From CAZWDO01 sp964632485 [NCBI: uncultured bacterium] (GTDB lineage: Bacteria > JAGOEH01), in contig CAZWDO010000001.1 in NCBI GenBank assembly GCA_964632485.1, positions 375,279 through 439,278 on the forward strand: a DNA stretch of 64,000 bases. Reading direction: 5' to 3'. Positions 9,748 through 18,499 of this stretch are shown piece after piece. Every line of letters begins with the position of its first letter. The first letter of the stretch is position 1. A program made the translations under genes and the position numbers. Under the pieces are notes generated by a model. The model did not search any database and was not told where the DNA came from. It worked only from the letters and a program-made list of their open reading frames with translations.

Positions 9748-10615
9748 AGAACGATTAGGCAGGGGCCTGGATTCAATGTTCCCCAATTCGAATCTTAGCA
9801 ATAATAATGTCATCGTGGAAAAAAATAAGACCATTCTTCAAATTAATGTCAATGAAATTCGACGCAATCCGCAACAACCCCGCTTGGACATTGATCCCCA
9901 ATCTCTTGAAGAATTGGCAAATTCCATCAAAGAGAAGGGTGTATTACAGCCGGTTTTAGTCCGCCAATTAAAAGACGGGTTTGAGTTGATTGCAGGTGAA
10001 CGCAGACTGGAAGCGGTTAAACAGGTCGGAATGAAATATATTCCCGCTATTGTTACGGATGTTGTTAGCGATTCCGACATGTTAGAATACGCGCTGATTG
10101 AAAACATTCAACGCGAAAACTTGAACCCTGTGGAAGAAGCCCTTGCTTACGATAAGCTTAATCGCGAATATCATCTATCCCATGAGGAGATTGCGCTCCG
10201 TGTCGGTAAAAACCGCGCGACGGTCAGCAATCAAATTCGCTTGCTGCAACTTTCTATGGCAATCCGCGCGATGATCGTTAATCAAAGTATCTCCACAGGA
10301 CATGCCAAAGTCCTGTTAACCTTGGAAAACAGCGAGCAACGTGAAAAACTGGCTCAAAAAACAGTTGAAAAAAAACTATCCGTCCGGCAATTGGAACAGG
10401 AAATCGATAACCTGAAAAAACAGAAAAAAACAACACTATTGCCACCCGTCGACCCCTTTATCGAAGCAGCGCAAACCGATCTTATGCATCATCTGGGAAC
10501 AAAAGTCAAAATCAATCACGATGAAAAACAAGGGAAAATTGTAATCGAATACTTTTCGCTCGATGATTTAAATCGGATAATAAAAATGATTACCGGGATG
10601 TCAGAGACGAGCTGA
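9740..10615 (+). CDS. parB: Chromosome partitioning CTPase/DNA-binding protein ParB (Spo0J)
   Basis: This is a 291-aa ParB. The N-terminal CTP-binding ParB/Sulfiredoxin fold shows the signatures [15 protein letters not shown] and the GERRLEA block. The ENIQREN box and an HTH region around residues 135-190 ([17 protein letters not shown]) follow, and the C-terminal part should form the dimerisation domain. It would load at parS sites and spread as a clamp. I found no parS-like 16-mer within the window, so the sites are probably elsewhere. It overlaps parA by 8 bases, and the M23 peptidase gene follows after 2 bases. Confidence 0.95.
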   Translation: MSKERLGRGLDSMFPNSNLSNNNVIVEKNKTILQINVNEIRRNPQQPRLDIDPQSLEELANSIKEKGVLQPVLVRQLKDGFELIAGERRLEAVKQVGMKYIPAIVTDVVSDSDMLEYALIENIQRENLNPVEEALAYDKLNREYHLSHEEIALRVGKNRATVSNQIRLLQLSMAIRAMIVNQSISTGHAKVLLTLENSEQREKLAQKTVEKKLSVRQLEQEIDNLKKQKKTTLLPPVDPFIEAAQTDLMHHLGTKVKINHDEKQGKIVIEYFSLDDLNRIIKMITGMSETS

Positions 10616-10617
10616 AT

Positions 10618-11394
10618 ATGAACCAATCAGATCCGAAATACAGAATTATCATAGTAGAGGAAGGGACAACTCTGGAAAACCATTATGTGATCCGCAAACA
10701 AACTGTACAATATATATTAACAGGCGGAGCGGTCTTTCTATTACTATGTATAATCTCCTTTATCCTCAATGCCTTCGGCATCCATTATTTTATCCAGTAC
10801 CGACACTTACAGAGTGACAAAAACGAACTGATCACTCAGGTTAAAAACATTGCCCAACTGGAAACTGAATTGAATGGGTTAAGAACGTATCAAAAAAAGA
10901 TTGAATTATTATTGGGAATTCGTACCGACTTGAAACTGTTTGGCGAAGTAACCAGCCAGGACGATACCTTATTAGACACTTATATGGAAAGCGTGAACCT
11001 TACACACAAGCTGATCGATGAGAAGGACAATGATACGCTATACATGACCTGGCCGGCGCATGGAGTTATTACCAATGAGTTTTCCATCCCAGGGAACCAT
11101 CTCGGCATCGATATTGCCTTACCTACTCATTCTCTCGTCCGGGCGGCTGAATCAGGTGAAGTTATATTTTGCGGAGTTGATTCACTTTTTGGCAAAACCA
11201 TCATCATTCAACATACTAATCAGATAACGTCAATTTATGGACACAACGATTCATCCCTGGTCAGTTTTGGCGCCCAGGTCTATCGTGGCCAGGTTATTGC
11301 TCTTTCGGGCAATACCGGGATCAGTACCGCTCCCCACCTTCATTTCGGTATAAAAAAAGAACGGTACATCGATCCAAAACCTCATCTCAATTAA
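10618..11394 (+). CDS. Membrane-anchored M23 (LytM) metallopeptidase
   Basis: This is a 258-aa peptidoglycan hydrolase anchored by one N-terminal membrane helix (about residues 30-52). A short coiled-coil region (about 60-95) follows, then a C-terminal M23 domain. The zinc motifs are complete: HxxxD in NHLGID (about 161-165) and HxH in PHLHFG (about 240-242), with YGHND between them. It should therefore be catalytically active and cut peptide cross-links in the periplasm. The very next gene is a bactofilin, and an M23 peptidase next to a bactofilin is a recurrent pair that sets cell curvature or stalk shape in several bacteria. It lies 2 bases after parB, in the same operon. Confidence 0.92.
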   Translation: MNQSDPKYRIIIVEEGTTLENHYVIRKQTVQYILTGGAVFLLLCIISFILNAFGIHYFIQYRHLQSDKNELITQVKNIAQLETELNGLRTYQKKIELLLGIRTDLKLFGEVTSQDDTLLDTYMESVNLTHKLIDEKDNDTLYMTWPAHGVITNEFSIPGNHLGIDIALPTHSLVRAAESGEVIFCGVDSLFGKTIIIQHTNQITSIYGHNDSSLVSFGAQVYRGQVIALSGNTGISTAPHLHFGIKKERYIDPKPHLN

Positions 11395-11403
11395 GGAGTT
11401 ATA

Positions 11404-11793
11404 ATGGCTAAGGAAAATATTGAATCCCGCTCTGCCAATCTTACAATTATCAGCCAGGGAACAGCCATTGAAGGAATAATTAACAGCAATGGCAATTTGC
11501 GTCTCGATGGGCAGTTCAAAGGTCAAATTCAGGTTGAGGGCAATATTGTGATTGGCAAGGAAGGTATTGTTCAAGCCGAAATTCATTGCCATACCCTGAC
11601 CATTGCCGGTAAAATACGGGGGAATCTTTATGTTCAGGAACAAGTGATTCTTGAAAAGGAAGCCGTGGTTATTGGCGATATTCAAAGCCGTTACTTGATT
11701 GTCAATGAAGGAGCCGTTTTTCACGGTTATAATAAAATCACTAATTTGAATACCTTACAACAAGAATGGAAAGATGACAGCAAGCATGAGTGA
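11404..11793 (+). CDS. Bactofilin (DUF583)
   Basis: This is a 129-aa bactofilin, a nucleotide-independent cytoskeletal polymer built from a small beta-helix. The repeated hexapeptide-like pattern is visible (GTAIEGIINSNGNLRLDG, GQIQVEGNIVIGKEG, AEIHCHTLTIAGKIRG). The start is supported by AAGGAG seven bases upstream of the ATG at 11404. It probably scaffolds the adjacent M23 peptidase and so localises cell-wall remodelling. The gene overlaps the next one. Confidence 0.93.
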   Translation: MAKENIESRSANLTIISQGTAIEGIINSNGNLRLDGQFKGQIQVEGNIVIGKEGIVQAEIHCHTLTIAGKIRGNLYVQEQVILEKEAVVIGDIQSRYLIVNEGAVFHGYNKITNLNTLQQEWKDDSKHE

Positions 11794-12334
11794 TTTAGCT
11801 TTTTTTGAACCGGAGCATCCTCAGTGGTATGCTTTATATACTAAACCACGCTGTGAAAAAAAAGTGGGAGAACATCTCGAGAAAAATGAAATCCAATTCT
11901 ACCTTCCCTTGATCAAACATTACAATCCATCCCGTCGTATCTCTTTCATGGTTCCTCTTATTCCGTCTTACGTATTTATCAATATTCCCATGAGCCATGA
12001 CTTCTGGTATAAAATAATAAATTCTGCTTATGTAGTATCATTTGTCAACTACAAAAAAATACCCCAGCCTATACCGGATTACGAAATTGACTCGTTAATA
12101 AAAGTAGTCCAGAATGTAGATATTTCTGAGTCGATCAAACTAAACCCGGTGGATATCACCGGAAAACTGGTTAAAATAATTGAAGGGCCGTTTGCAGGTT
12201 TAATCGGCCGGGTCAGTTTCATTAAACCTAATAAGAAGAAGATCGTCATCAATATTGAAAATATCGCGTTATCAGTTGCTGTTGAAGTTAATGCTGAATA
12301 TGTCCAAAAAATTGAGGATTTTAATGAATTCTGA
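11774..12334 (+). CDS. NusG-like transcription antitermination factor (UpxY/RfaH type)
   Basis: This is a 186-aa specialised NusG paralogue. The NGN domain begins WYALYTKPRCEKKV and contains FYLPLI and the hydrophobic PSYVFINI strand. A C-terminal KOW domain (about residues 125-175) includes GPFAGLIGRV. Proteins of this type usually act on selected operons, often capsule or exopolysaccharide clusters, instead of on all genes. No polysaccharide cluster follows here, but the next gene makes a sugar phosphate used in LPS/Kdo synthesis. The start could be 11774 or 11786. Both are inside the bactofilin gene, and GGAAAG just before 11774 slightly favours the former. Confidence 0.88.
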   Translation: MTASMSDLAFFEPEHPQWYALYTKPRCEKKVGEHLEKNEIQFYLPLIKHYNPSRRISFMVPLIPSYVFINIPMSHDFWYKIINSAYVVSFVNYKKIPQPIPDYEIDSLIKVVQNVDISESIKLNPVDITGKLVKIIEGPFAGLIGRVSFIKPNKKKIVINIENIALSVAVEVNAEYVQKIEDFNEF

Positions 12335-13298
12335 GTTAATTTTAAAAATAGCGCGCCACACGTTGGAAATCGAATCGCAGGCAATCATGGATTTTTCCCG
12401 CCAGTTGGGCGAAGATTTCATCCATGCCGTGCAAAAAATTTTTCATTGTCGCGGAAAAATCCTTTTTTCAGGGATTGGAAAATCCGGAATTATTGCTCAA
12501 AAAATTGCCAGCACTTTTAATTCGATTGGTATTATTTCCATTTTTTTACATCCGGTAGAAGCGCTTCATGGCGATCTGGGAATTATCAATCAGGATGACC
12601 TTTTAATTGTGTTAAGTAAAAGTAGTGAAACCGAGGAACTTTTTACTCTAATCAGCTTCATTAAAAAAAAAGGGATTCCTTTGATTACTATACTGGGTAA
12701 AAGGAAATCTTCACTGGGAGACCTGGCTGATATCAATATTATCTATGACGTTAAGGAAGAAGCCTGCCCCTTGAGAGTTACCCCCACTACCTCTACTACT
12801 CTTTCGTTAGCCATTGGCGACGCCATGGCCGCTTGCTTGATTGCCTTAAAAAAGATAAAAATAGAAGATTTTGCTTTAAATCACCCTGGCGGATCAATTG
12901 GCAAAGCCTATTATATTAAAATCAAAGATATTATGCATAAAGAAGACGAAAATCCACAATTACCACCCAACGCTTCGATCGAATCAATTATTGAAGTTAT
13001 CACTAAAAAGCGGATGGGCGCCGTCAATATTGTTGATCAGCAAAATCTGCTCCTCGGTATTATAACAGATGGCGATATCCGTCGCGCGCTAAAAAACCGC
13101 TACAGTTTTTTCAATTTGAAAGCCGAAGATGTCATGACTCCCAATCCAATTACTATCCACGAAGAAGAATTAGCCGTAAATGCCATCGATTTATTAGAAA
13201 ACAGACCCTCCCAAATTCCCGTCTTACCCGTTATCGACGCTTTTGGCCGAAACGTTGGAATCATTCGTATCCATGATCTGGTAAAAGCGGGACTATAA
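12324..13298 (+). CDS. kdsD: D-arabinose-5-phosphate isomerase (KdsD/KpsF type, SIS + CBS pair)
   Basis: This enzyme converts ribulose 5-phosphate to arabinose 5-phosphate, the first step to Kdo of lipopolysaccharide. The protein has about 324 aa: an SIS sugar-isomerase domain (residues about 35-170, with GKSGIIAQKIASTFNSIG, FLHPVEALHGDLG and LSKSSETEEL) followed by two CBS domains (about 205-320). This is the usual KdsD/KpsF/GutQ architecture and length. The ATG at 12324 is preferred over one at 12255 because GAGG lies about 6 bases upstream and the protein then begins at the family N-terminus. It implies that the organism makes Kdo and therefore has an LPS-type outer membrane. Confidence 0.9.
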   Translation: MNSELILKIARHTLEIESQAIMDFSRQLGEDFIHAVQKIFHCRGKILFSGIGKSGIIAQKIASTFNSIGIISIFLHPVEALHGDLGIINQDDLLIVLSKSSETEELFTLISFIKKKGIPLITILGKRKSSLGDLADINIIYDVKEEACPLRVTPTTSTTLSLAIGDAMAACLIALKKIKIEDFALNHPGGSIGKAYYIKIKDIMHKEDENPQLPPNASIESIIEVITKKRMGAVNIVDQQNLLLGIITDGDIRRALKNRYSFFNLKAEDVMTPNPITIHEEELAVNAIDLLENRPSQIPVLPVIDAFGRNVGIIRIHDLVKAGL

Positions 13299-13315
13299 CT
13301 CTCTTTACCAACGAA

Positions 13316-13876
13316 ATGAGCGCGTCTATGGACGTAAAAGATGCTATTATTAAACGGCGTTCACTCCGCAGTATCGGCGGTGAACCTTTCAGCATTGAAG
13401 AAATTGAAGACCTTGCAAACGCCGCTGCTTTGGCTCCCTCATGTTACAATAATCAACCCTGGCGTTTTCTCTTTATAACGAATCCCCAATTATTGAATAA
13501 ACTCAGGAGCATCTACTCGCCGGGTAATGAATGGGCTTATGACGCCCCGATGGTTATTGCTATTTGTTCGGAAAAAACATTAGACTGCGTTGTCAAGAAT
13601 CGGGAATACTACCTGTTTGATACCGGCCTTGCTACCGCCTTCATGCTTCTATGCATTGAAGAAATGGGAGGAATTTCACATTTAATCGCCGGTTTTAATG
13701 AGATCAAAGCCAAAGAAATCCTTGGAATTCCAGATTCTCAGACACTTATCGCCCTAATGCTGGTTGGAGAAAAAATGGAAATTCCCAGTCCTCGACTGAA
13801 TGAGAAGCAGCTTACCGCTGAAATTGAACGTCCTCCTCGCCACCCATTTTCTATAACATGTAAACTCCATTCCTGA
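13316..13876 (+). CDS. Nitroreductase-family flavoprotein
   Basis: This is a 186-aa FMN-dependent nitroreductase-family protein. The FMN-binding N-terminus IKRRSLRSIGGEPFS, the LAPSCYNNQPWRF motif and the C-terminal LIALMLVGE are visible. Proteins of this fold reduce quinones, nitro compounds or flavins with NAD(P)H; the substrate cannot be read from the sequence. The start may be ATG 13316 or ATG 13328, and neither has a clear Shine-Dalgarno sequence. It sits 17 bases after kdsD and 11 bases before the next gene, in the same operon. Confidence 0.88.
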   Translation: MSASMDVKDAIIKRRSLRSIGGEPFSIEEIEDLANAAALAPSCYNNQPWRFLFITNPQLLNKLRSIYSPGNEWAYDAPMVIAICSEKTLDCVVKNREYYLFDTGLATAFMLLCIEEMGGISHLIAGFNEIKAKEILGIPDSQTLIALMLVGEKMEIPSPRLNEKQLTAEIERPPRHPFSITCKLHS

Positions 13877-13887
13877 GATTAATCAAA

Positions 13888-15735
13888 ATGATTATAGACG
13901 AAAAAGGCCGTATCTTTAAAATCATTAACATTTTTGATCTGATGGCGATTGCACTGGCATTAGCCCTCGGATTGACCGCCTGGCTGAGTTGGAAACAGTA
14001 CCATGTTCAAAAAACGCTCAACCTGGAGCAGGAACGTCTCAAAGCTTATAATGATAGCATAAGCGGACTGCAACGAATAGAAGAAGCTTTTTTTAAGGAA
14101 AATTTTTTTTTGATCTCCAATTTTCCCGACTCACTGTTCGATCAACTCGAACCTGGTATGCAAACCGATTCACTGGCAACAACTAATCCGGCAACATTAC
14201 TTGAAGTCATCGCCTTTTTTCCCCAACTCCTGCATATTGGTTATTTGAATAAAAGCGGTATTGGACTCTATCTCCGCGACTCCAGCAATTTGAATATACT
14301 GGTCAAAATACGTTATCAATGTTACAGATATACTCCGGATTCAGTAGTTTACAACAAATTTCCAGTCAGGCCCGGACTTCCCATACAATTTTTCTTCCCT
14401 GAGTTTACATTCCAGGCAATCCCGCAGGATTTTTCTCCGGAAGCTTATACGTTTTCACGTACCGCTCGTATCAACAATATTCCCCAGATACTGGCTTTCG
14501 ACTCTACTTTTATAGGAAACAACTATTTAGATAAACTGGGACAGCCGATCATAACGATTGAGGAATTGATGCGCCGCACTCATACCCAAACTTCCGAAAC
14601 GATACTCAATCAACAGACAACCCTGGTTACGCCCAATATTGATCTTCTTCTCCGCATTCAATGCCGGGTTTACCCATTCAATGGAAGCTGGTACACAAAC
14701 TTTTCCCCCCTCGGGAAAGAAATTCAAACCTTTGTTGCTTTGAATGACGATACCCTGGCCATGATTCCTTTTCAATTAACGGAAATAACTAATTCCGTTC
14801 CCTTACTTCAAACCTTAAACCTCTATATTACCATACATCAACTCAACACAATGCAACGTTCATCAATAAAAGAAGGCGATGCAATATTTAACAGTACAGG
14901 CAATAAAATAGGGATGATTGAAAAGATAGTATCGCATCCAATGCGCGACTTCAAATTTTCCTCCAATTATTCCGGGAAATATAACTTTCAAACCAATCCA
15001 GATCCTCTAAATTTTAAACTGACCTGTCAGTCGGTTATTGACGGAAATCTGGACCCAAGCAATTATTTCAGTATCGACCAGAAGCCGCTTTATCTCAATA
15101 CAACATTATATAATCAAATGAGCTTCCTGATTGATTCGGTAATGATCTCAAAACCTTGCGCTGTTTATTTTCCAGAATCGGGCAATGGAACCGGATTACC
15201 CTATCGCGGCCGTATATCGTTGGATACTCCCCTTCCCGAAGGAAAAATTGTTTTACTTAATCTTGCCAATGGCAATTATCCAATCGGCCAGGTTAACCGG
15301 ATCCTCGGAAAAAATTTGTACGACGTCTCGGTCGTATTGGAGAAACAAAAAGGAGGATATTATTGGAAGAGTCAGTATTTTAGCGCAAATGCAGATATGA
15401 ATTTTTTATTTTACCATGATAATCTGGTAGTAGCAACCAACGGGCGGTTTTACCCGGAAACGCGCGCGCGGTTTGAATTTCTGCCCCAGGACAAGACGCT
15501 ACTGAAAAATTCCTGGATCATGACTTGGGCAGACCTAACTCCCAATGAATTAACAATAAAGAGCCTGACCGATTCAACGGTTATCGGGGAAGCCTGGTTT
15601 TATCATATTGAAGATTTGTGGTACTACGATTATCCTGCGCAACCGTGGGATTTAGGCATGACGTCTTACATTCCGCTCAGAACTTCTATTTACTATGGGA
15701 AGCTGCTCTCCATTGAGAGGGTTGAGGGAAACTGA
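13888..15735 (+). CDS. Large membrane-anchored protein with DUF4330-like segments
   Basis: This is a 615-aa protein with a single N-terminal membrane helix (about residues 17-37), a short charged coil (about 40-60) and a large extracytoplasmic region. The start MIIDEKGRIFKIINIFDL and the later block EGDAIFNSTGNKIGMIEKI resemble DUF4330 proteins, which are normally only about 170-220 aa. A related beta-rich stretch seems to occur again near LPYRGRISLDTPLPEGKIVLL (about 435-465), suggesting internal duplication. Function is unknown. It is the last gene of the mnmG operon, with no recognisable terminator in the 53 bases before the convergent MurA-like gene. Confidence 0.6.
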   Translation: MIIDEKGRIFKIINIFDLMAIALALALGLTAWLSWKQYHVQKTLNLEQERLKAYNDSISGLQRIEEAFFKENFFLISNFPDSLFDQLEPGMQTDSLATTNPATLLEVIAFFPQLLHIGYLNKSGIGLYLRDSSNLNILVKIRYQCYRYTPDSVVYNKFPVRPGLPIQFFFPEFTFQAIPQDFSPEAYTFSRTARINNIPQILAFDSTFIGNNYLDKLGQPIITIEELMRRTHTQTSETILNQQTTLVTPNIDLLLRIQCRVYPFNGSWYTNFSPLGKEIQTFVALNDDTLAMIPFQLTEITNSVPLLQTLNLYITIHQLNTMQRSSIKEGDAIFNSTGNKIGMIEKIVSHPMRDFKFSSNYSGKYNFQTNPDPLNFKLTCQSVIDGNLDPSNYFSIDQKPLYLNTTLYNQMSFLIDSVMISKPCAVYFPESGNGTGLPYRGRISLDTPLPEGKIVLLNLANGNYPIGQVNRILGKNLYDVSVVLEKQKGGYYWKSQYFSANADMNFLFYHDNLVVATNGRFYPETRARFEFLPQDKTLLKNSWIMTWADLTPNELTIKSLTDSTVIGEAWFYHIEDLWYYDYPAQPWDLGMTSYIPLRTSIYYGKLLSIERVEGN

Positions 15736-15788
15736 TCGTTTATGCATCATTGATTCCTCTCAGCATAATCGTTTTATCTCAGCTATAA

Positions 15789-17096
15789 TCAATCCCGGTT
15801 CCGGGTATGCTTTTTAACAATATTGGCTCCCACATTTCGCAATCGCTCTTCCACACTTTCATAACCGCGTTCAATCTGCTGGATATTATAGATAAAACTT
15901 TTCCCCGACGCGCATAACGCAGCAATTAAGAGAGCCATTCCAGCGCGAATGTCAGGGGAAGTCAGAGTCGCCGGATGGAGTTGGCAGGGACCAGTAATAA
16001 CAGCGCGATGGGGATCGCATAAAACGATATTTGCGCCCATGGCAATCAGCTTATCAACAAAGAACAATCGGCTTTCGAACATTTTCTCAAAGACAAGTAC
16101 AGTTCCTTTGCATTGAGTCGCCAACACCACCATTAAACTGGTCAAATCCGCAGGAAACTGAGGCCATGGGCCATCATCGATAATCGGCACTGCACCGCCA
16201 AAATCTTTTTGAATCGCCAGTTCCTGCTGGTCTGAGATAATCAGGCGATCATCGAAAGTTTGAAAATGGACACCCATCTTTCCAAAAACCATAGATATCT
16301 TGAAGAGATGCTCCGGATCCACATGAGTCAGAGTCAACGCGCTGCGGGTAGTTGCCGCCAATGTTAAAAAGCTGCCGGTTTCAATATGATCTGAACCGAT
16401 TGTATGATGGGTTCCCTTCAATTGGATACAGCCTCTAATTGTTAAACGATTAGAACCGATGCCTTCAATTTCAGCGCCCATCCGAACAAGCAGATGAGCC
16501 AAATTTTGCGCATGGGGTTCGCAGGCAGCATTATAAATAATTGTTTCACAAGGCAATCCGGCCGCGAATATCATAGCGTTTTCGGTAGCGGTCACACTGG
16601 CTTCATCTAAAATCAGTCGCTTCTGATCATTAGAGGGCGCTGGCGCGAAGGAAAAATGAATCCAATCTTTTTCTTCTTCATGGTATTGGGCGCCTAACTG
16701 AATCAATGCCAAAAAATGAGTATCGACCCGGCGTCGACCTATTTTATCTCCCCCCGGTACCGGAAGCTTAACTTCACCACACCGCGCCAACATCGCGCCG
16801 GCAAACAGTAAGGACCCACGGATACTTTCTCCCAATTCATAAGGAATAGCAATTTCCTTGATTTCCCTGGTACGAAAAGAGTAAACATGATTGTCCAAAT
16901 GCTTGATTTCCGTACCCAATTCTTTCATAATTTCCATCATTGCCATCACATCAAGAATCTCAGGAACATTCTTCAATACAACTTCTTCGTCCGTTAACAG
17001 CAATGTAGCCAAAACCGGCCATGGTTCATTCTTGTTCCACATGATGCGAATTTCTCCGTGGTGAGAGGCGCCGCCGTCTATCTCGAAATACTCCAT
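15789..17096 (-). CDS. Divergent MurA-like enolpyruvyl transferase with Asp in the Cys115 position
   Basis: This 435-aa protein is of the UDP-N-acetylglucosamine 1-carboxyvinyltransferase (MurA/EPSP synthase) family, which commits UDP-GlcNAc to peptidoglycan. Lys22 and Asn23, the loop Arg (GRRRVD) and the FPAD motif are conserved. The catalytic loop reads PGGDKIGRRRVD, so Asp117 replaces the Cys115 of E. coli MurA. In other bacteria this exchange keeps the enzyme active and makes it insensitive to fosfomycin. The first loop is unusual too (NKNEPWPVL instead of KNAALPIL), so it could be a paralogue with a modified role. AAGGAG precedes the ATG at 17096 by six bases. It is 9 bases downstream of the TPR gene, in the same transcription unit. 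Confidence 0.88.
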   Translation of the reverse strand: MEYFEIDGGASHHGEIRIMWNKNEPWPVLATLLLTDEEVVLKNVPEILDVMAMMEIMKELGTEIKHLDNHVYSFRTREIKEIAIPYELGESIRGSLLFAGAMLARCGEVKLPVPGGDKIGRRRVDTHFLALIQLGAQYHEEEKDWIHFSFAPAPSNDQKRLILDEASVTATENAMIFAAGLPCETIIYNAACEPHAQNLAHLLVRMGAEIEGIGSNRLTIRGCIQLKGTHHTIGSDHIETGSFLTLAATTRSALTLTHVDPEHLFKISMVFGKMGVHFQTFDDRLIISDQQELAIQKDFGGAVPIIDDGPWPQFPADLTSLMVVLATQCKGTVLVFEKMFESRLFFVDKLIAMGANIVLCDPHRAVITGPCQLHPATLTSPDIRAGMALLIAALCASGKSFIYNIQQIERGYESVEERLRNVGANIVKKHTRNRD

Positions 17097-17105
17097 ATCG
17101 ACTCC

Positions 17106-18296
17106 TTAAGGCTTTTTTGGCAGTTCATAAAAAGAACCTTTAAATAGTAAATTCGACTCATTTGAATACGGTTTCAATAAACATTCATCCACGAGTCGTT
17201 TCAGATTGCCAAACTGATTTTTCTTTTCCGCTTGTTGGTAATACTTAACTGCTTGTTTTCGATTATTTTTTAAATCCTCCATAGCTCCCAGCAGCCAATA
17301 AGCAATTCCTGCATAAACTCCTTTACCATATTGTTTTGTATATTGTTTTAATACAATGTAAGCTGTTTCAAAATCGTTTTCCCTGAAACGGGTATATCCA
17401 TCAAAAAATGAATACTTTTCCCGATACCATTTTGCAAGCGTTTCTTTTCGTTGCCCCATTCGACCTTCCAGTAAACCGAGATAGCGATGCAATGCCCCCC
17501 AGTCGGTGTGGCCTGTTTCCAGACCTTCTTTTGCTAAAAGATTAATAACCAGGGTTAAAAAATCGGTGGATCGCGGAAATGATTCTACTAAGGGTTTTAG
17601 ATAATACCCGGCGCTATCGTAATTTGGGCGATAATAAGTATAATTGAATCCCAATATCGCCTGCGCCAGAATCGGTGAAAAATGACCTTTTTTCAAGGCA
17701 ATTTGCAGATAGCGAACTCCGAGATCGGCATTCCCTTCGCTCATCGGCAATAATTTTTGCAAAAAACGAACGATTGACGAAGAATTTGCAGCCACAACAT
17801 GATAAAGACCTGTGCCATAATAAGTATCATAGTAACTGCTATCCAAGCGAAAGGATTCCTCAAGGTTGTTAATACCTTTCATGGCCCCCCAACCGGCTTT
17901 AATGAAACTTCCTCCTCGGACATGAAGCGTTCCGATATAGCCATGGGCTCCGCCCTTAAAAAAGTGAGCATAGGCTAAATCTTTTTTAGCTTCAATCATC
18001 CGGTCCGCAATCTCAATCGTCTTGTCCCAATATTTTAATGATTTCTTATCCCAGGACTCATATCCGTCCATATTGTAACTAATCCGCCAGGTCAACATCC
18101 CTTTAAAAAAATAAGGGCAGGGATCTTCCGGATATTTTAATAGCAAAGAATCCAATAGGACGCCCGATTCATCGAACTGCTCATGGAGCATCAATTCAAT
18201 CGATTTCATCAGAAGGGGATCCTGATCGGCGTGAGGCGCGGCGATCAAACTTCCGGTTATTATTGTCAAAACAAAAAGAAAAGAAAATAATTTCAT
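17106..18296 (-). CDS. Exported TPR-like protein of unknown function
   Basis: This is a 396-aa protein with a clear Sec signal peptide (MKLFSFLFVLTIITGSLIAA, cleavage near residue 20). It is rich in paired helices typical of tetratricopeptide-like repeats (for example residues 30-75, 95-130, 150-200, 230-330). No enzymatic motif is visible. AAAGGG lies about six bases before the ATG. It precedes the MurA-like gene by 9 bases and so may be co-expressed with cell-wall synthesis, but no specific role can be named. Similar solo exported TPR proteins are common in FCB-group genomes. Confidence 0.7.
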   Translation of the reverse strand: MKLFSFLFVLTIITGSLIAAPHADQDPLLMKSIELMLHEQFDESGVLLDSLLLKYPEDPCPYFFKGMLTWRISYNMDGYESWDKKSLKYWDKTIEIADRMIEAKKDLAYAHFFKGGAHGYIGTLHVRGGSFIKAGWGAMKGINNLEESFRLDSSYYDTYYGTGLYHVVAANSSSIVRFLQKLLPMSEGNADLGVRYLQIALKKGHFSPILAQAILGFNYTYYRPNYDSAGYYLKPLVESFPRSTDFLTLVINLLAKEGLETGHTDWGALHRYLGLLEGRMGQRKETLAKWYREKYSFFDGYTRFRENDFETAYIVLKQYTKQYGKGVYAGIAYWLLGAMEDLKNNRKQAVKYYQQAEKKNQFGNLKRLVDECLLKPYSNESNLLFKGSFYELPKKP

Positions 18297-18422
18297 ATTA
18301 AACCCTTTTCAGATAGTAAAACCGTTTATATTGTAAACGCAAAATTTAAAAGTAAAAATCCATTTAATGCAGAAACTACCAACCATAACGATGGTTTTGG
18401 CTAGTATAGCATTCATTTTTAG

Positions 18423-18467
18423 AAAAAAAACCAGCCGGGACCTTAAAAAGAGGAAAACCGTTGGCTA
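18423..18467 (-). terminator. Probable intrinsic terminator downstream of gltX
   Basis: On the minus strand, AGCCAACGG and CCGGCTGG can form an imperfect stem with one internal bulge, directly followed by eight T (complement of 18430-18423). It lies 33 bases downstream of the gltX stop. The stem is weak, so only the U-tract is strong evidence. Confidence 0.45.
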
Positions 18468-18499
18468 ATCTCAACCGATCAATGGTTTACTTTTCGAAA

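Noticed and set aside
8986-10615. parS sites or an origin of replication next to parAB
   Set aside because: No 16-mer resembling TGTTTCACGTGAAACA and no cluster of DnaA boxes is visible. A single TGTGGATAA at about 63887 lies inside the NqrF-type gene and is taken as chance.
11774-13298. Start of a capsule or O-antigen gene cluster
   Set aside because: The NusG paralogue and KdsD are followed by a nitroreductase and a DUF4330-like protein; no glycosyltransferase or flippase genes follow.
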